Shown: piece after piece, positions 24,758 through 35,563 of the stretch
Position numbering within the stretch: position 1 is the first letter of the stretch
Layout of the letters: every line of letters begins with the position of its first letter
NCBI GenBank assembly: GCA_001414485.1
Contig: LLEY01000103.1
Coordinates: 124,001-188,000 of the forward strand
DNA: 64,000 nucleotides
Reading direction: 5' to 3'
DNA from: Calycina herbarum
Taxonomy: Eukaryota > Ascomycota > Leotiomycetes > Helotiales > Pezizellaceae
The notes under the pieces: model-generated
What the model saw: only the letters and a program-made list of their open reading frames with translations
What the model was told of the DNA's origin: nothing
Database searches by the model: none
Translations under genes and position numbers: made by a program

Positions 24758-25498
24758 ATGGGACAAAACGTTTACGACGACCCGAAATTCTTCAGAGAGT
24801 ATATCTTACTCCCTCGACAAATCAACGGTCTCTCCGCAGCACCAGAATGGCCTACATTACGATCTTGGATACCAGCACTTCATAATACCAAATTTCTCGA
24901 CCTGGGTTGTGGTTTTGGATGGGCTTGTCGATGGGCACGAGAAAATGGTGCGATTTCAGCTCGAGGAATCGATCTCTCTCAAAATATGCTTGAGAAAGCC
25001 CGGGAATTTCCACAAGATGTGGGGATTGAGTATGAACAAGCTGATTTGGAGGGTTTAAAGCTTCCGGGAGAGGAATATGGAGTCGCTTTCAGTTCCCTCG
25101 CTTTGCATTACCTCGTTAACTTGGAGGGACTGGTAGCCGAAGTTTTCAAGTCTCTGAAACCCGGAGGATCTTTCATATTTTCGGTGGAACATCCGATATA
25201 TACTGCTCCGAGAAAACCAGATTGGATTTTGGATTCAGAAGGAAACTCTGTTTGGCCTCTTGATCGGTATTTGCTGGAGGGACCAAGGGTGACGAATTGG
25301 CTTGCGGAGGGAGTGGTTAAACAACAGCGAATGATATCTACGTATATTGGTATAATGCTTAAGGTTGGATTTGTGCTTGCTGAGATTGAGGAGTGGGGAG
25401 CTTCAGAGGAACAGTTGAAGGAGTTTCCAGATTGGGCGAGGACGAGGGACCGGCCGCCATTCTTACTTTTCAAAGTTGTGAAATCTGTGAGGGGTTGA
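24758..25498 (+). CDS. SAM-dependent class I methyltransferase, 246 aa
   Basis: A single-exon Rossmann methyltransferase of the Methyltransf_11 type. Motif I is FLDLGCGFGWACRWA, the motif II acidic region is GIDLSQNML, motif III is around YEQADLEGLKLP, and FSSLALHYL and LKPGGSFIFSVEHPIY follow. The ATG at 24758 (MGQNVYDDPKFF) is preferred: relatives begin near this motif. The frame stays open upstream to 24665, so a 277-residue form is possible. The length suits small-molecule methyltransferases; the substrate cannot be read from sequence. It stands alone and is transcribed in the same direction as the fasciclin gene. Confidence 0.85.
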   Translation: MGQNVYDDPKFFREYILLPRQINGLSAAPEWPTLRSWIPALHNTKFLDLGCGFGWACRWARENGAISARGIDLSQNMLEKAREFPQDVGIEYEQADLEGLKLPGEEYGVAFSSLALHYLVNLEGLVAEVFKSLKPGGSFIFSVEHPIYTAPRKPDWILDSEGNSVWPLDRYLLEGPRVTNWLAEGVVKQQRMISTYIGIMLKVGFVLAEIEEWGASEEQLKEFPDWARTRDRPPFLLFKVVKSVRG

Positions 25499-25751
25499 GG
25501 GATAAATTAGAGGGTTGTGTCGATGGTTCTCTTGTTGAATGTGGGAAGTTGAATGGGCCTTTTTTTAATTCTAATTCAATGCAAAAGCAATAAGTCCCCG
25601 TAGTCCCATATCCATGATCAAATATCTATGAATGATACTAACTGTACATGTTTAGGTATGGAGGAAACGTACTCGGCTCTAACCCGAAAAACCCCACTAC
25701 TCTCAAACCCTATCGGCGTCTTTGAGTATCTCGGTTATGACTCTAACCTCC

Positions 25752-26363
25752 TCAATCCCTTTCCCAGCTCTGGTCATACAGGTCACCATTCTGGTTTCCT
25801 CGTTGATTTCGATCTTGGTCTCCATTCTGCTCACGATAATCTTCATGACCTCGGTGAGGACTACCATGTTGGTAGTCTTTGTGAGAACCGCGATTGCCGA
25901 AAGCACCTTCAACTCCACGCCTGGGTGATACACTTCTGCTTCTTTCTCGATTATCGTCGCTACAGGCGTCACGCTCTGAGTGGGAGAAGAAATGAGGCGG
26001 ACGTTCTCGATAAACCATATACATGTTATCGACAGTGTTGTTGAAGAAATCAATGGCTTCCCGATTCATAGGACCCTTAGCAACAGTATTGTTGGAGAAG
26101 TCGATTGCGTATCTTCCAACAAAGTTAGCCATTTCAAGAGGATTGCCATGTGAGTTTCGCGACCTTCGGTCGTACTCATTGTTTCTTCCGCCCTCATTGA
26201 CACCTGAGCTACGCCCAGGTCTCAAGGATCCCGGTTCTCGTGGTAAGTTCAACCTGCGGTTGTCATTGTCATCTCGGATTCCAAATCTCTGTGCTGCCAG
26301 CATCTCGGGTGGTGCCAATGGGATCGAGTACAAAAACCGTGATTGTACTTCAGCGCCATTCAT
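25752..26363 (-). CDS. Hypothetical protein rich in Arg, Asp, Gly and Ser
   Basis: Not recognised. The 203-residue frame starts MNGAEVQSRF and is rich in charged and polar residues. It has an Arg/Ser dipeptide stretch (RERSRSVSPRR) and an internal near-repeat, AIDFSNNTV and AIDFFNNTV, about 20 residues apart. The C-terminal third is Asp/Asn/Gln/His-rich and likely disordered. The composition is unlike a chance ORF, but the plus strand also carries open frames here and no splice partner was found. It is transcribed towards the methyltransferase gene, ending about 250 bp from its stop. Confidence 0.4.
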   Translation of the reverse strand: MNGAEVQSRFLYSIPLAPPEMLAAQRFGIRDDNDNRRLNLPREPGSLRPGRSSGVNEGGRNNEYDRRSRNSHGNPLEMANFVGRYAIDFSNNTVAKGPMNREAIDFFNNTVDNMYMVYRERPPHFFSHSERDACSDDNRERSRSVSPRRGVEGAFGNRGSHKDYQHGSPHRGHEDYREQNGDQDRNQRGNQNGDLYDQSWERD

Positions 26364-27766
26364 CTCTTGGTCCGTAATGGACCTTGTACTAATTTTGGGA
26401 GCAGACTTGACATTGAGCCTTCAACTCTCCCAAGAAGCCTCCTACAGAATCCTCATTTTTCATCAAGTTGCGGGAAGGTCCTCCGTTCCCTTGATATGCT
26501 TTAAATAATCGTCCTTTTCACGTTAATATTCGACTTGATATGATGTTCTATTGTGCAGAACTCGTTAAAAGGTGGTCATCCGAAGAAGTTTCTGACAATT
26601 CGTCGAGATGTACTTTCCTGGAAAGAGTTTATAGTGAATTGAGGAATCCGTTTAATAAGCAGGGAGGCACTTATATCCCTCCTCTCGCGTGTAACCTCTA
26701 TTCAACCAACACCACTTCCATACGCTTCTGGCATCGTATTGATCTCTCTTTTGACCCACCCTCATACCCCTTCGCGATACGCTCGCCAGGATTAGTTTTA
26801 AGAGCCTCTTAAATGAGTGCGATGGCCCATGGTACTCACTCTTTTCACCCTTATATTAGTGAGATGCTCAGGGAGCCTCCTAATTAGCCTAAAAATTGTG
26901 GCAGATATAAGAGAGTGCAGAGTGAGATACCGGAAGCCAGCCAGCAAATACAAAAGATTCTCAAAATAGCCTCAAATACGTGTATATGACGAAAAGCAAT
27001 AAACCGCTACTAATAGCTGTGAGGTCTGAATTTAAAGGGAAGATGGTGAATGCAATCTTCGTACTTCCTCTTATCCTCCTCTAATAGCTGAAAATCAGAG
27101 GACTAGAACTATAAGTTGTGGTAAATATCCTAGTGGCAAATTTTATTGCAGCAGTCCACAAGTGCTTCACAAGATTCGGTGTATGACCACATAGACCGCG
27201 GGCAGTTAATACTTTTTAGAATAGCTAGTAGCTGTACCACGTACACTTGGGTATGATTTCGGACCCGATGTCCTTGTGGTGAAGGAGAAAATAATTGTTT
27301 GAGTCGTCGAGGTGTATAGGGGAAATGTCTCTTTTGATTCTGTGTTTATAGACCCCCGTATATCTGAATAGCCCTATCATGAATTATGAACAGGTCCAAT
27401 CCACTCAGCTATTTGCTGTTGTTGCCTGACAATTGAAGCAATAAAATAACCCCCAGATCTAATTTGTCAGTTAGATGAATATTGTTTGCTTCGCGAAGGT
27501 TCGAGAAGCTTACTTTTCCAAAATGTCCAAGTATCTTTCCACCCTATCAACCCATTCCACGGGCTTGTTTTTCAGCAACCCAATCGACATGGTCGTTTGA
27601 ATATGTTTCGAGAGATTTGGTTATGAAATTCGAGTTGCTCATGTTCCCCAAAGATCCCCAAAGATTCCGCTCAACGGATCTGGTCTTCTATTTTTAAGAC
27701 CATACCCCATCAAGGGCAATGAAATGTGCAGCTCGTGCGTATATTTCCCATATCGCATCCCCCCTT
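26364..27766. other. 1.4-kb AT-rich spacer
   Basis: Between two hypothetical genes on the minus strand. Only short unsupported frames; no repeat structure noticed. Confidence 0.5.
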
Positions 27767-28225
27767 TCAATCACCTTCAAACCTCTCCCCCCTCTCCTCC
27801 CCAGCCTTCACACCCCCCCTCTTCCCTCTCCCATCCTTCCTCACACCCTTAATCTTCCTCTCCCACTCCTCATCCCCAATCCTCCCTCGTCTCCTAAACA
27901 GCAACCCCTCACTATGTCTCAACACCTTCAACTGCCTCGTACTAATATCCCCTCCCATCGGTCTAAACTCATTATTCACAGCCTCCAAAATCTGCTCCTG
28001 CGTCCTATTCTTCGCCCACTGATCACGGATGAAATCAAGTAAAGCAGAATCTTTTATCAACCGGTATTTGGTGTCGGGACTATTCTTCGCTAGCCAACGG
28101 TTGAGCGTCCATTTCGTGGGTGTGAGACGGAGGGCTGTGAGGATTTCGGAGGCGTCCCAGCCTAGACGGCGGTATTCGAGGATTGCGGGGGCGTGGGGTG
28201 TGAAATTGAAGGCGGGGCGGGGCAT
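27767..28225 (-). CDS. Hypothetical HTH-like protein, 152 aa
   Basis: A single-exon frame starting MPRPAFNFTPHAP. Residues about 15-50 (ILEYRRLGWDASEILTAL...WTLNRWLAKN) and 60-105 (LLDFIRDQWAKNRTQEQIL...ISTRQLKVLR) each look like a helix-turn-helix, with aromatic/basic spacing similar to fungal Clr5-type or transposase-derived DNA-binding modules. The last 40 residues are Lys/Arg/Gly-rich, which may help bind nucleic acid. The opposite strand is a long CT-rich tract that also gives open frames, so the C-terminus is less certain. A nuclear role is inference. Confidence 0.5.
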   Translation of the reverse strand: MPRPAFNFTPHAPAILEYRRLGWDASEILTALRLTPTKWTLNRWLAKNSPDTKYRLIKDSALLDFIRDQWAKNRTQEQILEAVNNEFRPMGGDISTRQLKVLRHSEGLLFRRRGRIGDEEWERKIKGVRKDGRGKRGGVKAGEERGERFEGD

Positions 28226-28755
28226 TTTGAGAAGGGATTTGGGGGAGGGGTGGTTTGAGGTTGGGATTCGTGCTAATTGTTATCAGAATAGCTTCTATTT
28301 CATTGAGGCGACTAGCCTCACAGAGTCAAGTTCAATGTCTTGAACACCGTTGTCAAAACCTCTTGAAATAGAGCCCCCTCTTTTCTGTATTGCTGGGCTT
28401 GCGATAATTTGTCGTCGTCAGTTGTTGTGTTTTGTGATGGGACGTCGAAGTGAGGTTTAATCCAGAGCAATCCAGAGCGCACGGCGAAGCCTCGGGCTTT
28501 CGGATTGCGGGGTTGATTTCCCCGCCAATATAACTAGGTCTGGACCAGGAGCTGAAGTTTATACAGTTTCTTCATGATATCATGATTTCTATTACACCGA
28601 ATCATTATCAAAAGATATGTTCAAAAATGCGCACTGGACCCGTCTATATTCAACTTCCTCAATCATCATTATATATTATATAGTACATTCTAGAAGCAAT
28701 CCACTTTTCCAATTTCCATGCCATATATTCATGTAACCATCAAACCTCCAACAAC
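28226..28755. other. Spacer, 530 bp
   Basis: Carries the promoter of the minus-strand HTH-like gene and the 3' region of the ferritin-like gene. Nothing else seen. Confidence 0.5.
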
Positions 28756-29843
28756 TTAAGAAGTCTTGTAAGCAGATTTACCCGAGTCGCTTGAATGACT
28801 TGAGCTGGTTGAATTTCCAATCTCAAGAACGCCAACACCAGAAATAGTATTCTCATCAGAAACAGTTGAACTGGCACCGTCGGCAGTAGAAAGAACAACG
28901 TAAACCTGTCCCGTAGCTGGAAGAGTAGAGTTGCCACCTGCTGGGATGCTAGCTCCCAAATCACCACCGGATGGGGTAGTTAGGGCATAATAAATATCGA
29001 GACCAGAGAAGAAGACAGCGTAGACTGGTGTATCAGCCGTGATGAGACTGGAGTTAACAGCCTTGGATTGAGCACCGGTGAAAGTGACTGGGGAACCAGC
29101 GGTGGTTTTTGGTGCTGAAACAGCGAGTGGTGGGAAAGCCTTGAATGGGAGGGGACCATCTGCTGGGGCAAACCCGGTGATGAATTGAGCAGCGAGAGAG
29201 TAGACTTGGTTGAAGTCAAGAGGGGTGTCGAAAGCCTTTGGGAATGGAGATTGCTTGAGGGACGCTCTGATGTAAGAGCTGTGACGAGACTCAACAGTCA
29301 AAATGGAACCAGCAACGGTAAGATATTGCTTGTTGACGATGGCAGCAGCAGCACCAAGATATGCCGAAACACCGACTCCCTCGAGAACTGAGGAGAGTCC
29401 AACGAATGATTTGACGTCTGTGACTCCGAATGCATATGTGGCCTCGGAAACTGGAGTAGCTCCTGCTGCGGTGAGAGCAGTAGAAAGGAATGAGACGTGA
29501 GTCTGAATTCTTGTTAGTGTGATTACGTTTAAATTTCAGAAAAACTGACCTGTTCATCGGCATAAATCTCCTGCAAGTTTGCATAGAATGGATCCGGGAA
29601 ACCAGCAGCAATGAACTGAGCTTGGGTGAAGTTGTTCAGTCCCTCTTGGTAAAACTTTCTCTCGAGATATTCGAGGGTAAGAGCATAGTTGAGAATGGTA
29701 GCATCTCCTCCTGGTGGTGCCGCAAAATCAACAGCAGTAGTACTGTTTGTGGTGCTATTTCCGGTGTCTTGTCTCTTCACAGAGGGAAAGGCCGAAACAA
29801 GACTGGCTCCAGAAAGGAGGGCAGTGATAGTAGAATAACGCAT
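28756..29843 (-). CDS. Secreted ferritin-like (Rds1-type) stress protein, 346 aa
   Basis: Exons 29843..29550 and 29502..28756 joined in phase 0 (GTCAGT..CAG). The signal peptide is residues 1-18 (ending SLVSA), followed by a KR processing-type site (SVKRQ). Residues about 45-195 form a ferritin-like four-helix domain: [16 protein letters not shown] gives the Glu of helix 1, YADEQTHVSFL the Glu and His of helix 2, and [10 protein letters not shown] the last His. The C-terminal part is a beta-rich domain with a Ser-rich tail. The family includes the yeast Rds1 stress protein and many secreted fungal homologues; whether it binds iron is unknown. It has its own promoter and faces away from the GS-like gene's 3' end. 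Confidence 0.85.
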
Positions 29844-30659
29844 CGTGAGGTGAGGTAGAGTTCTTGAGATAAGGATGCTGTAGAACCAGAGAATAGCGAG
29901 CGAGCCTTAATTGTGCCTCGCACGGAAAACATGATTGATATAAGAGGCCGATTGTAGTCTTAGATTTTCAGCAATGGCTATGGGTCCCCTTGATGACGGC
30001 CATTCCAGAGCTTTAGCAAATACTCCTATCGCCGCGTAATACAAAGTGGCGTCCGCAACTCCGTGATGTAGTGGATGATGATAGAAGCATCCGGCTCTCA
30101 ACAAAGATCATATCAAGACATGTCCCGAGTCTCCCGTGCGGATCTGCCACATACCATAAAGAGGCTCGCGATGGACAATAAAAGCGGCGATAAATATCTC
30201 TCGCAATGTAAAGTACTTCGAACAACGAAGCAGGTATTATCGACTGCCGCTTTTATTTTTCATCGCACAGGGGCTGAGAACAGTTCGAGGATGGATTACC
30301 AATCGGAAAAATACTTTCCAATGTAGTTCAAGCTTAACTTTAAGATTGAGTCTAGTATCATTCCATCATGAGAGATCAGCACTAACGTGATCCAGCGTGA
30401 TGCTCGGACCAAAAGCCATCCGGAGGCTGGAGCGGATGCCAACTAGCCGCCCTACATTTTTATAGGCAATTCTCAAATCAAAATACGTTCAAAATTCCAA
30501 TTGCGCCTCAGTGGGATAGAAAACGCAGATCGTCGTTGTCGACAAAGTCTAACCAAATATGCTAGATATACACGCAATGACGTCGGAAAATCTACAACAA
30601 CCAAGCGTACATAGTTTCCCGTGGCTTGGAAAAACTCTTCAGCTAAGATCTTATCGTCA
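29844..30659. other. Spacer between ferritin-like and GS-like genes
   Basis: About 0.8 kb containing the ferritin-like promoter and the GS-like 3' region. No gene seen. Confidence 0.5.
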
Positions 30660-32277
30660 TCAGACGGTCTCGATGTATCTTTTGACCTCCCTAAGACAAA
30701 ATTAGAATCGGTAGGAAAATAAATTCGGGGGAAACATACCAGTCTGTCACGGCCTCGTCCCACAATCGGATCTCGTGTTCTCTAGTTCCAGCGTAATGGT
30801 CCACGAATTCATCGCCAAACACTTCACGTGCTACGCTTTCTGGTCGCGCAAATCGTTCAGTCGCCTCTTTCAAACTTTTTGCCAGCCGTACCCCAGGGTC
30901 AGCTTTGCCACCAACATCTTGGCCCTTTCCGAGTGGAGGTTGTTGGATCTCTAGCTTCTTCTCAACACCTCTCCATCCCAATGCTAGAATGGCGGAGAGG
31001 ACGTAAAACGGATTGGCATCTGCTCCAGGAACACGAACTTCGAATCGAGTAGCTCCTGGTTTTGAAGTAGGTGGTGCGATCAACCGAATAGATGCTGCAC
31101 GATGTTCCAATCCCCACGAGACCGTGACTGGTGCCCAAAAATTCTCGACCAAACGTTTGTAGGAGTTCACAGTAGGTGCAACCAAAGGCATCACATCTGG
31201 GAGTCCTTCTAACAGACCAGCCAAGAAATGTCTGCCCATATCCGATAAATTTTCGATATCTTTCCATTGCGCATCGGTGTCTTTCTTTTCCCTGAAGAAG
31301 AGATTCTTCCCATCTTTATCAACGATTGAAATATGCATATGCCCACTGTTTCCTGGTAGACCTTGTCGGGGTTTGGCCATGAAGCATGGAGTGATTCCAT
31401 ATTGTGTTGCGACCGATTTCACCACATACCTTTACAATAATTAGTTTCGTTCAGTTACTCGATGATACCACTTACTTGAACAAGCTTGCTTTATCTGCCA
31501 TCTGCTGAATTTCTCCAAAAGATAATGCAGCCTCAAAGACACCAGGTCCACTTTCCGTATGCCATCCCTCAATTCCACAATTGAATTTCTCGCATGCATC
31601 AAAAATGCCATAGTAATAGTCCTTATTGTGGACCGGTCGAGTCAAACTATAACCAAACATGCCTTCGGTCAATGATGGTAGAGAATCGACTGGGTTTTCT
31701 CGTAGGAAGGTTGCTGTCGAAGAGTTGTTTCTTTCGCTGATTGGGGCTTCCGAGTTGCTGGCTGGGGCTTTGAATTGGAAGAATTCGTATTCCGCTGTGT
31801 TTCCTGTTAGTGATGTTCACAGATTTCGAACCAAAATTGTTTACCTCCAGCCATTGCGCCGAGACCCTTTGCCTGTAGCTTTTCTAATGCTGTCTTTAAA
31901 AGACCTCTAGGGCATACACTGACAGGTTCTTGGGAATCCGGGTCAAAAAAACTGACCAGGAAGAAAGGTACATCATCTTCCCAAGGAATTCTTCTGAAGC
32001 TCTGCAGATCTGGAATGGCGATAATATCATGGTAACCATTTTCGGCATTGCTAATCTTTAATTCTCGAAAGTACGTCTGATCATGCATATCCCACCCAAA
32101 GATAACAGAACAAAATCCAAAGCCCTCCTTTGCGATACCTAAAAATTTCTTCTTGGAGACCAATTTGCCGCGCAAAATTCCATCCACATCGATTCCTGCG
32201 AGCTTGACCTTGGTGTCATTTTCGAGAAGTTTTGGAAGGGATTCGATGGTTATCTCGGTTTCCTTGCTGTCGGTCAT
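30660..32277 (-). CDS. Glutamine synthetase-like ligase (FluG C-terminal type), 493 aa
   Basis: Four exons, 32277..31845, 31803..31476, 31429..30740 and 30690..30660, all in phase with GT-AG introns. The last exon is only 31 nt and encodes the usual VKRYIETV-type end. The N-terminal beta-grasp (GIDVDGILRGKLVSK) and a GS catalytic domain are complete: metal-binding Glu in GWHTESGPGVFEAAL, GNSGHMHIS with the glutamate-binding loop, NSYKRL, ENFWAPVTVSWGLEHRAASIRL, and FEVRVPGADANPFY. It lacks the amidohydrolase half of FluG, so it resembles the stand-alone gamma-glutamyl-polyamine or -amine synthetases of fungi. It would join glutamate to an amine using ATP; the amine is not known. It is divergent from the SDR gene, with 1.24 kb between the start codons. 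Confidence 0.9.
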
Positions 32278-33519
32278 CTTTGCGACTTGGCGGGGGTGCG
32301 ATTGGCTTAGGCAATTGGCGAAAGTAAAGCAAGGTCGATAATAACAGCTGATTCAGCGGACTCAAGGCAATCGTGCTGGCGATTAAGATAGCCTTAGGAG
32401 TTGAGTATTCCAAAAAAGTGGCTTCAGTGTTGGCGTGCGAGAGTAGGTTTAGAAATAGAAGAGACACAGCTCAGCGATAAGAGCTCCAGATTGTGAATTG
32501 GAGCTATTTGTGGCCTGTCAAAGCAGGCCAATCGGAGAAGGCCTTCGGGAGACCCACTTCACTAGCGTACAAGGACGTCATCGTGAATTCTCCAAGGTAG
32601 GACAAAGATTACTACAATCTAGCAATCTAGAGCGCTTATAATTTCTGATATAAAAATGATAGCCGGAATGCTTCAAATTGGAAACCCAATTGACACTGGG
32701 TTGAAGTGTTCTTATTTTGTTCATGCCCTGGCAGCCACGTCTCCCACTTTACTACGCGTTAAGTTCCCTCTGATCCCTCTGGGTTATTGTCGGGACTCAT
32801 TTCAGGATTCCCTTTCCACTTTTGGAAAGACGAATGCCAGCTGGGTTTCATGCCAGTCTCCCCCCATGACCCAATGCATCTGGTCATCTCATCGATATAA
32901 TACGCTGGCTACCTTTCCTTGACACATTCCTGAACGTTCAACGAACGGCGGGTATTTATCACCAACGGCTCTTAGGAGGGGTCCTTGGAGGGGTTCGTGA
33001 CTCGTGATGAAGGACATGGCGGTTGCAGCTCCATAGAAGCATTGAATGGAAGCATTTCAAGACCCCTTAATCACCATGATACACGGGCAGCGGTGAGATG
33101 CGTTCCCCTCCACCTGTCGTTTTGCAGTGAGTCGTGTCCTACCATCGGACTTTGCGATAAGAGTCCACAGAGTCCACCGTTCTCGGACCGTGAATCAGGC
33201 ATAGCCCTACACACCTATTTCTTTGTGTCTTGCGATTTTGCCATTTTATCCTGTTCCTCCCCCTCATTCTTTGCAACTATTTCCTCCCAAACTTTTCCCG
33301 CTTCATTCGTCTTCCCAACTCCAAATTTGACTCTTATCGCTTCATCTGAAGGTTCAGTAAGTTCAAAACGGTCGTCTCCTGCAGAAGCGCCACCATCCGA
33401 ACCATATCCCTTAGCGAGGCATGTGGGAGCGGAATCGCAATAAGCCCTTGAAGTACCTACTGATTGTATAACCAGATCTCTACCTTTTCACCTTCACAAA
33501 TCACTACAAATCCAACGAA
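32278..33519. promoter_or_regulatory. Divergent promoter region, GS-like and SDR genes
   Basis: 1.24 kb separates two start codons that point away from each other. CCCCT/AGGGG stress-element-like words occur (AGGAGGGGTC and GGAGGGGTTC at 32975-32997, and CCCCTTAATC near 33063), but short motifs of this kind arise by chance. The last 300 bp before the SDR start are C/T-rich on the plus strand. An open frame at 32985-33443 has no coding character. Confidence 0.4.
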
Positions 33520-34781
33520 ATGGCCGATACTTCTCGCAGTTCGAGCGGAGGGATTCACACCATCAACAGTCTGGCTATGGGAAGACTGCATGGCAAGAAC
33601 GCTATAGTCACGGGAGCTGCTGGGTAAGTGACTCACCTTCGATTATTTCTATAATGATTAGTTTCATATTTGTACTTGTACCTGAAGATGTTGAATTTAC
33701 ACGGTAAGCCTCAAGCGACGGCTTAGCCAAAAGAATGCCTGATTCAAATGCATTGATGTGCTCACGTGACCAATATCAACTTGCTCAGGTTCTGGTTACA
33801 ACCTTTTGCTTGTTGAAAGAATTGACGAGACTCATCGTCTCGTGGCATCCCAAAGTGGCGTGGAAGAAGATTCATCAATATCGTATGCTGATTATTTGGT
33901 CAACAGTGGTATCGGTCTTGAGACCTGTATTCTGTTTGCCAGAGAAGGCGCCAATGTTCTTATGGCAGACATTTCCGCTCCAGCACTCGAGAAAGCTTCA
34001 GCCAAACTTCAGCAACTTGTTCCTTCCGCTCACAAGGTCGAGACTAAAGTCAGTTTTTTCAATGGATACTTCTTAAAATTTCGCTAATAAACTCCAGGTA
34101 TGCGATGTCTCAAAGGAAACAGAAATCGAGGCTTTAGTTGGCCATCTTGATTCCTGGGGTGGTGTAGACATTATGTTCAACAATGCTGGAATAATGCACT
34201 CCGATGATGCCGATGCCGTTAGTACTCCAGAAAAGATTTGGGATCTCACTCAAGCCATCAACGTCAAGGGTGTTTGGTTTGGTTCCAAACACGCTATTCT
34301 CTCCTTGAGAAAGCACAAGAAGACCAAGGGTTCCATCATCAACACCGCATCTGTAGTCGCCTTGGTTGGTTCTGCAACTCCTCAACTTGCTTACACCGCA
34401 AGCAAAGGTGCTGTCCTTGCCATGACCCGAGAACTTGCAATCGTTCATGCCAGAGAAGGATATCGCTTCAACGCCCTCTGCCCAGCACCTCTCAACACCC
34501 CTCTTCTTCAAGACTGGCTCGGAGATGATAAGCCAAAGAGACTCAGACGAGAAATCCATTTCCCAACTGGAAGATTTGGAGAAGCCATTGAACAAGCCAA
34601 CGCTGTGTTGTTCTTGGCAAGTGACGAGTCCAGCTTCATCAATGGTCAAGATTTCGTTGTCGATGGTGGTATGACAAAAGCATATGTCACCCCTGAGGGA
34701 CCACCACTTGAGGCACCTAAGAACAACGCTTTGCTTTCTCAACAGGTTGATGCCATTCGAGGTACTGGAATTTCCCCATAA
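33520..34781 (+). CDS. Short-chain dehydrogenase/reductase, 309 aa
   Basis: Three exons, 33520..33623, 33907..34048 and 34098..34781. The 283-nt first intron interrupts the cofactor motif, and joining restores TGAAGGIG (residues about 31-38). Further SDR marks are CDVS, NNAG (about 110-113), catalytic Ser near 167 (INTASVVALVG), Tyr181 and Lys185 (AYTASKGAV), and the C-terminal INGQDFVVDGGMTKAY. The Ala/Asp pattern MADIS after beta-2 fits NAD preference. This is a classical SDR of about normal length; the substrate is not predictable. It might act with the divergent GS-like gene or the acyl-CoA synthetase downstream, but that is only context. Relatives are often annotated as nodulation-factor- or glucose-dehydrogenase-like proteins without proof. 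Confidence 0.9.
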
Positions 34782-35563
34782 TAATTCGAACTGATTCGCT
34801 TGTTTTCCGTGGATTTACAGCGATATAGCGTTTTTTTGCTTGAAGGGTTTATGGGCGGTGATTTTTTCATGGTTTAGGTGACTTTTATTCCCCTTTATAG
34901 TCTGGAAATTCGGAAGGGATGATATTGGCGTCTAAGTGGATGAATAGATAGTTCTGATTTCTGATTCTGGGTTACGAAACTTTCTCATCTGGATTTTCCC
35001 GGTGAGACCTCACAATCTGGCCCTTGATGAAACCAGAAAGACAAACTACAACCCAAGAGGTGAATCAAACCTCGTCCTGATTCACTACCAGTACTTAATC
35101 AGTCGTTGATTATGGTACAAAGCTCTCACACTCCAACCCTCATTCTCCAACCTACGTTGTCTTTGGCCATTCTCAAGAAACCAATTATCGGTAACCGACC
35201 GTATACGCTGACCCGATCCTCCTCACCCTTTTCTTCCTCCTCTTGGGAGCTTCCTCTTTCTTCCTCTTCCTCTTCGCCTTTTAATTCAAATTGTCATCTA
35301 GGACCAGTCAAAGAGGATTACGCATAAAAAAGACAGCCAACGGATAGCGAATCATAAGAGTGCGGGGTGATTGATATCCGGGGAAGGTGGGTAATGTGAT
35401 TGTGCCTCGGCGATTTTCAGTGGAAAGCGGTCTGGGAAATAAATGCCGAGAAATAGAGAGTGCTTTACTCTTGTTGTCTTGCTCTTGAGTTGATATCAGA
35501 GGAAGTTCCGAATATTCAGGATTTGTTCCTGGATAGTTTTGCGTTTGAAAAGAGAGTTTAAAT
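34782..35563. other. Spacer / promoter of acyl-CoA synthetase gene
   Basis: 0.78 kb with the SDR 3' region, an A/T-rich stretch and a CT-rich block at 35216-35280. No gene seen. Confidence 0.5.

Noticed and set aside
32985..33443. 152-codon plus-strand frame in the divergent promoter
   Set aside because: No conserved pattern, and C/T-rich promoter DNA tends to be open by chance.
34134..34742. 202-codon minus-strand frame
   Set aside because: Antisense of the third exon of the SDR gene, which has clear family motifs.
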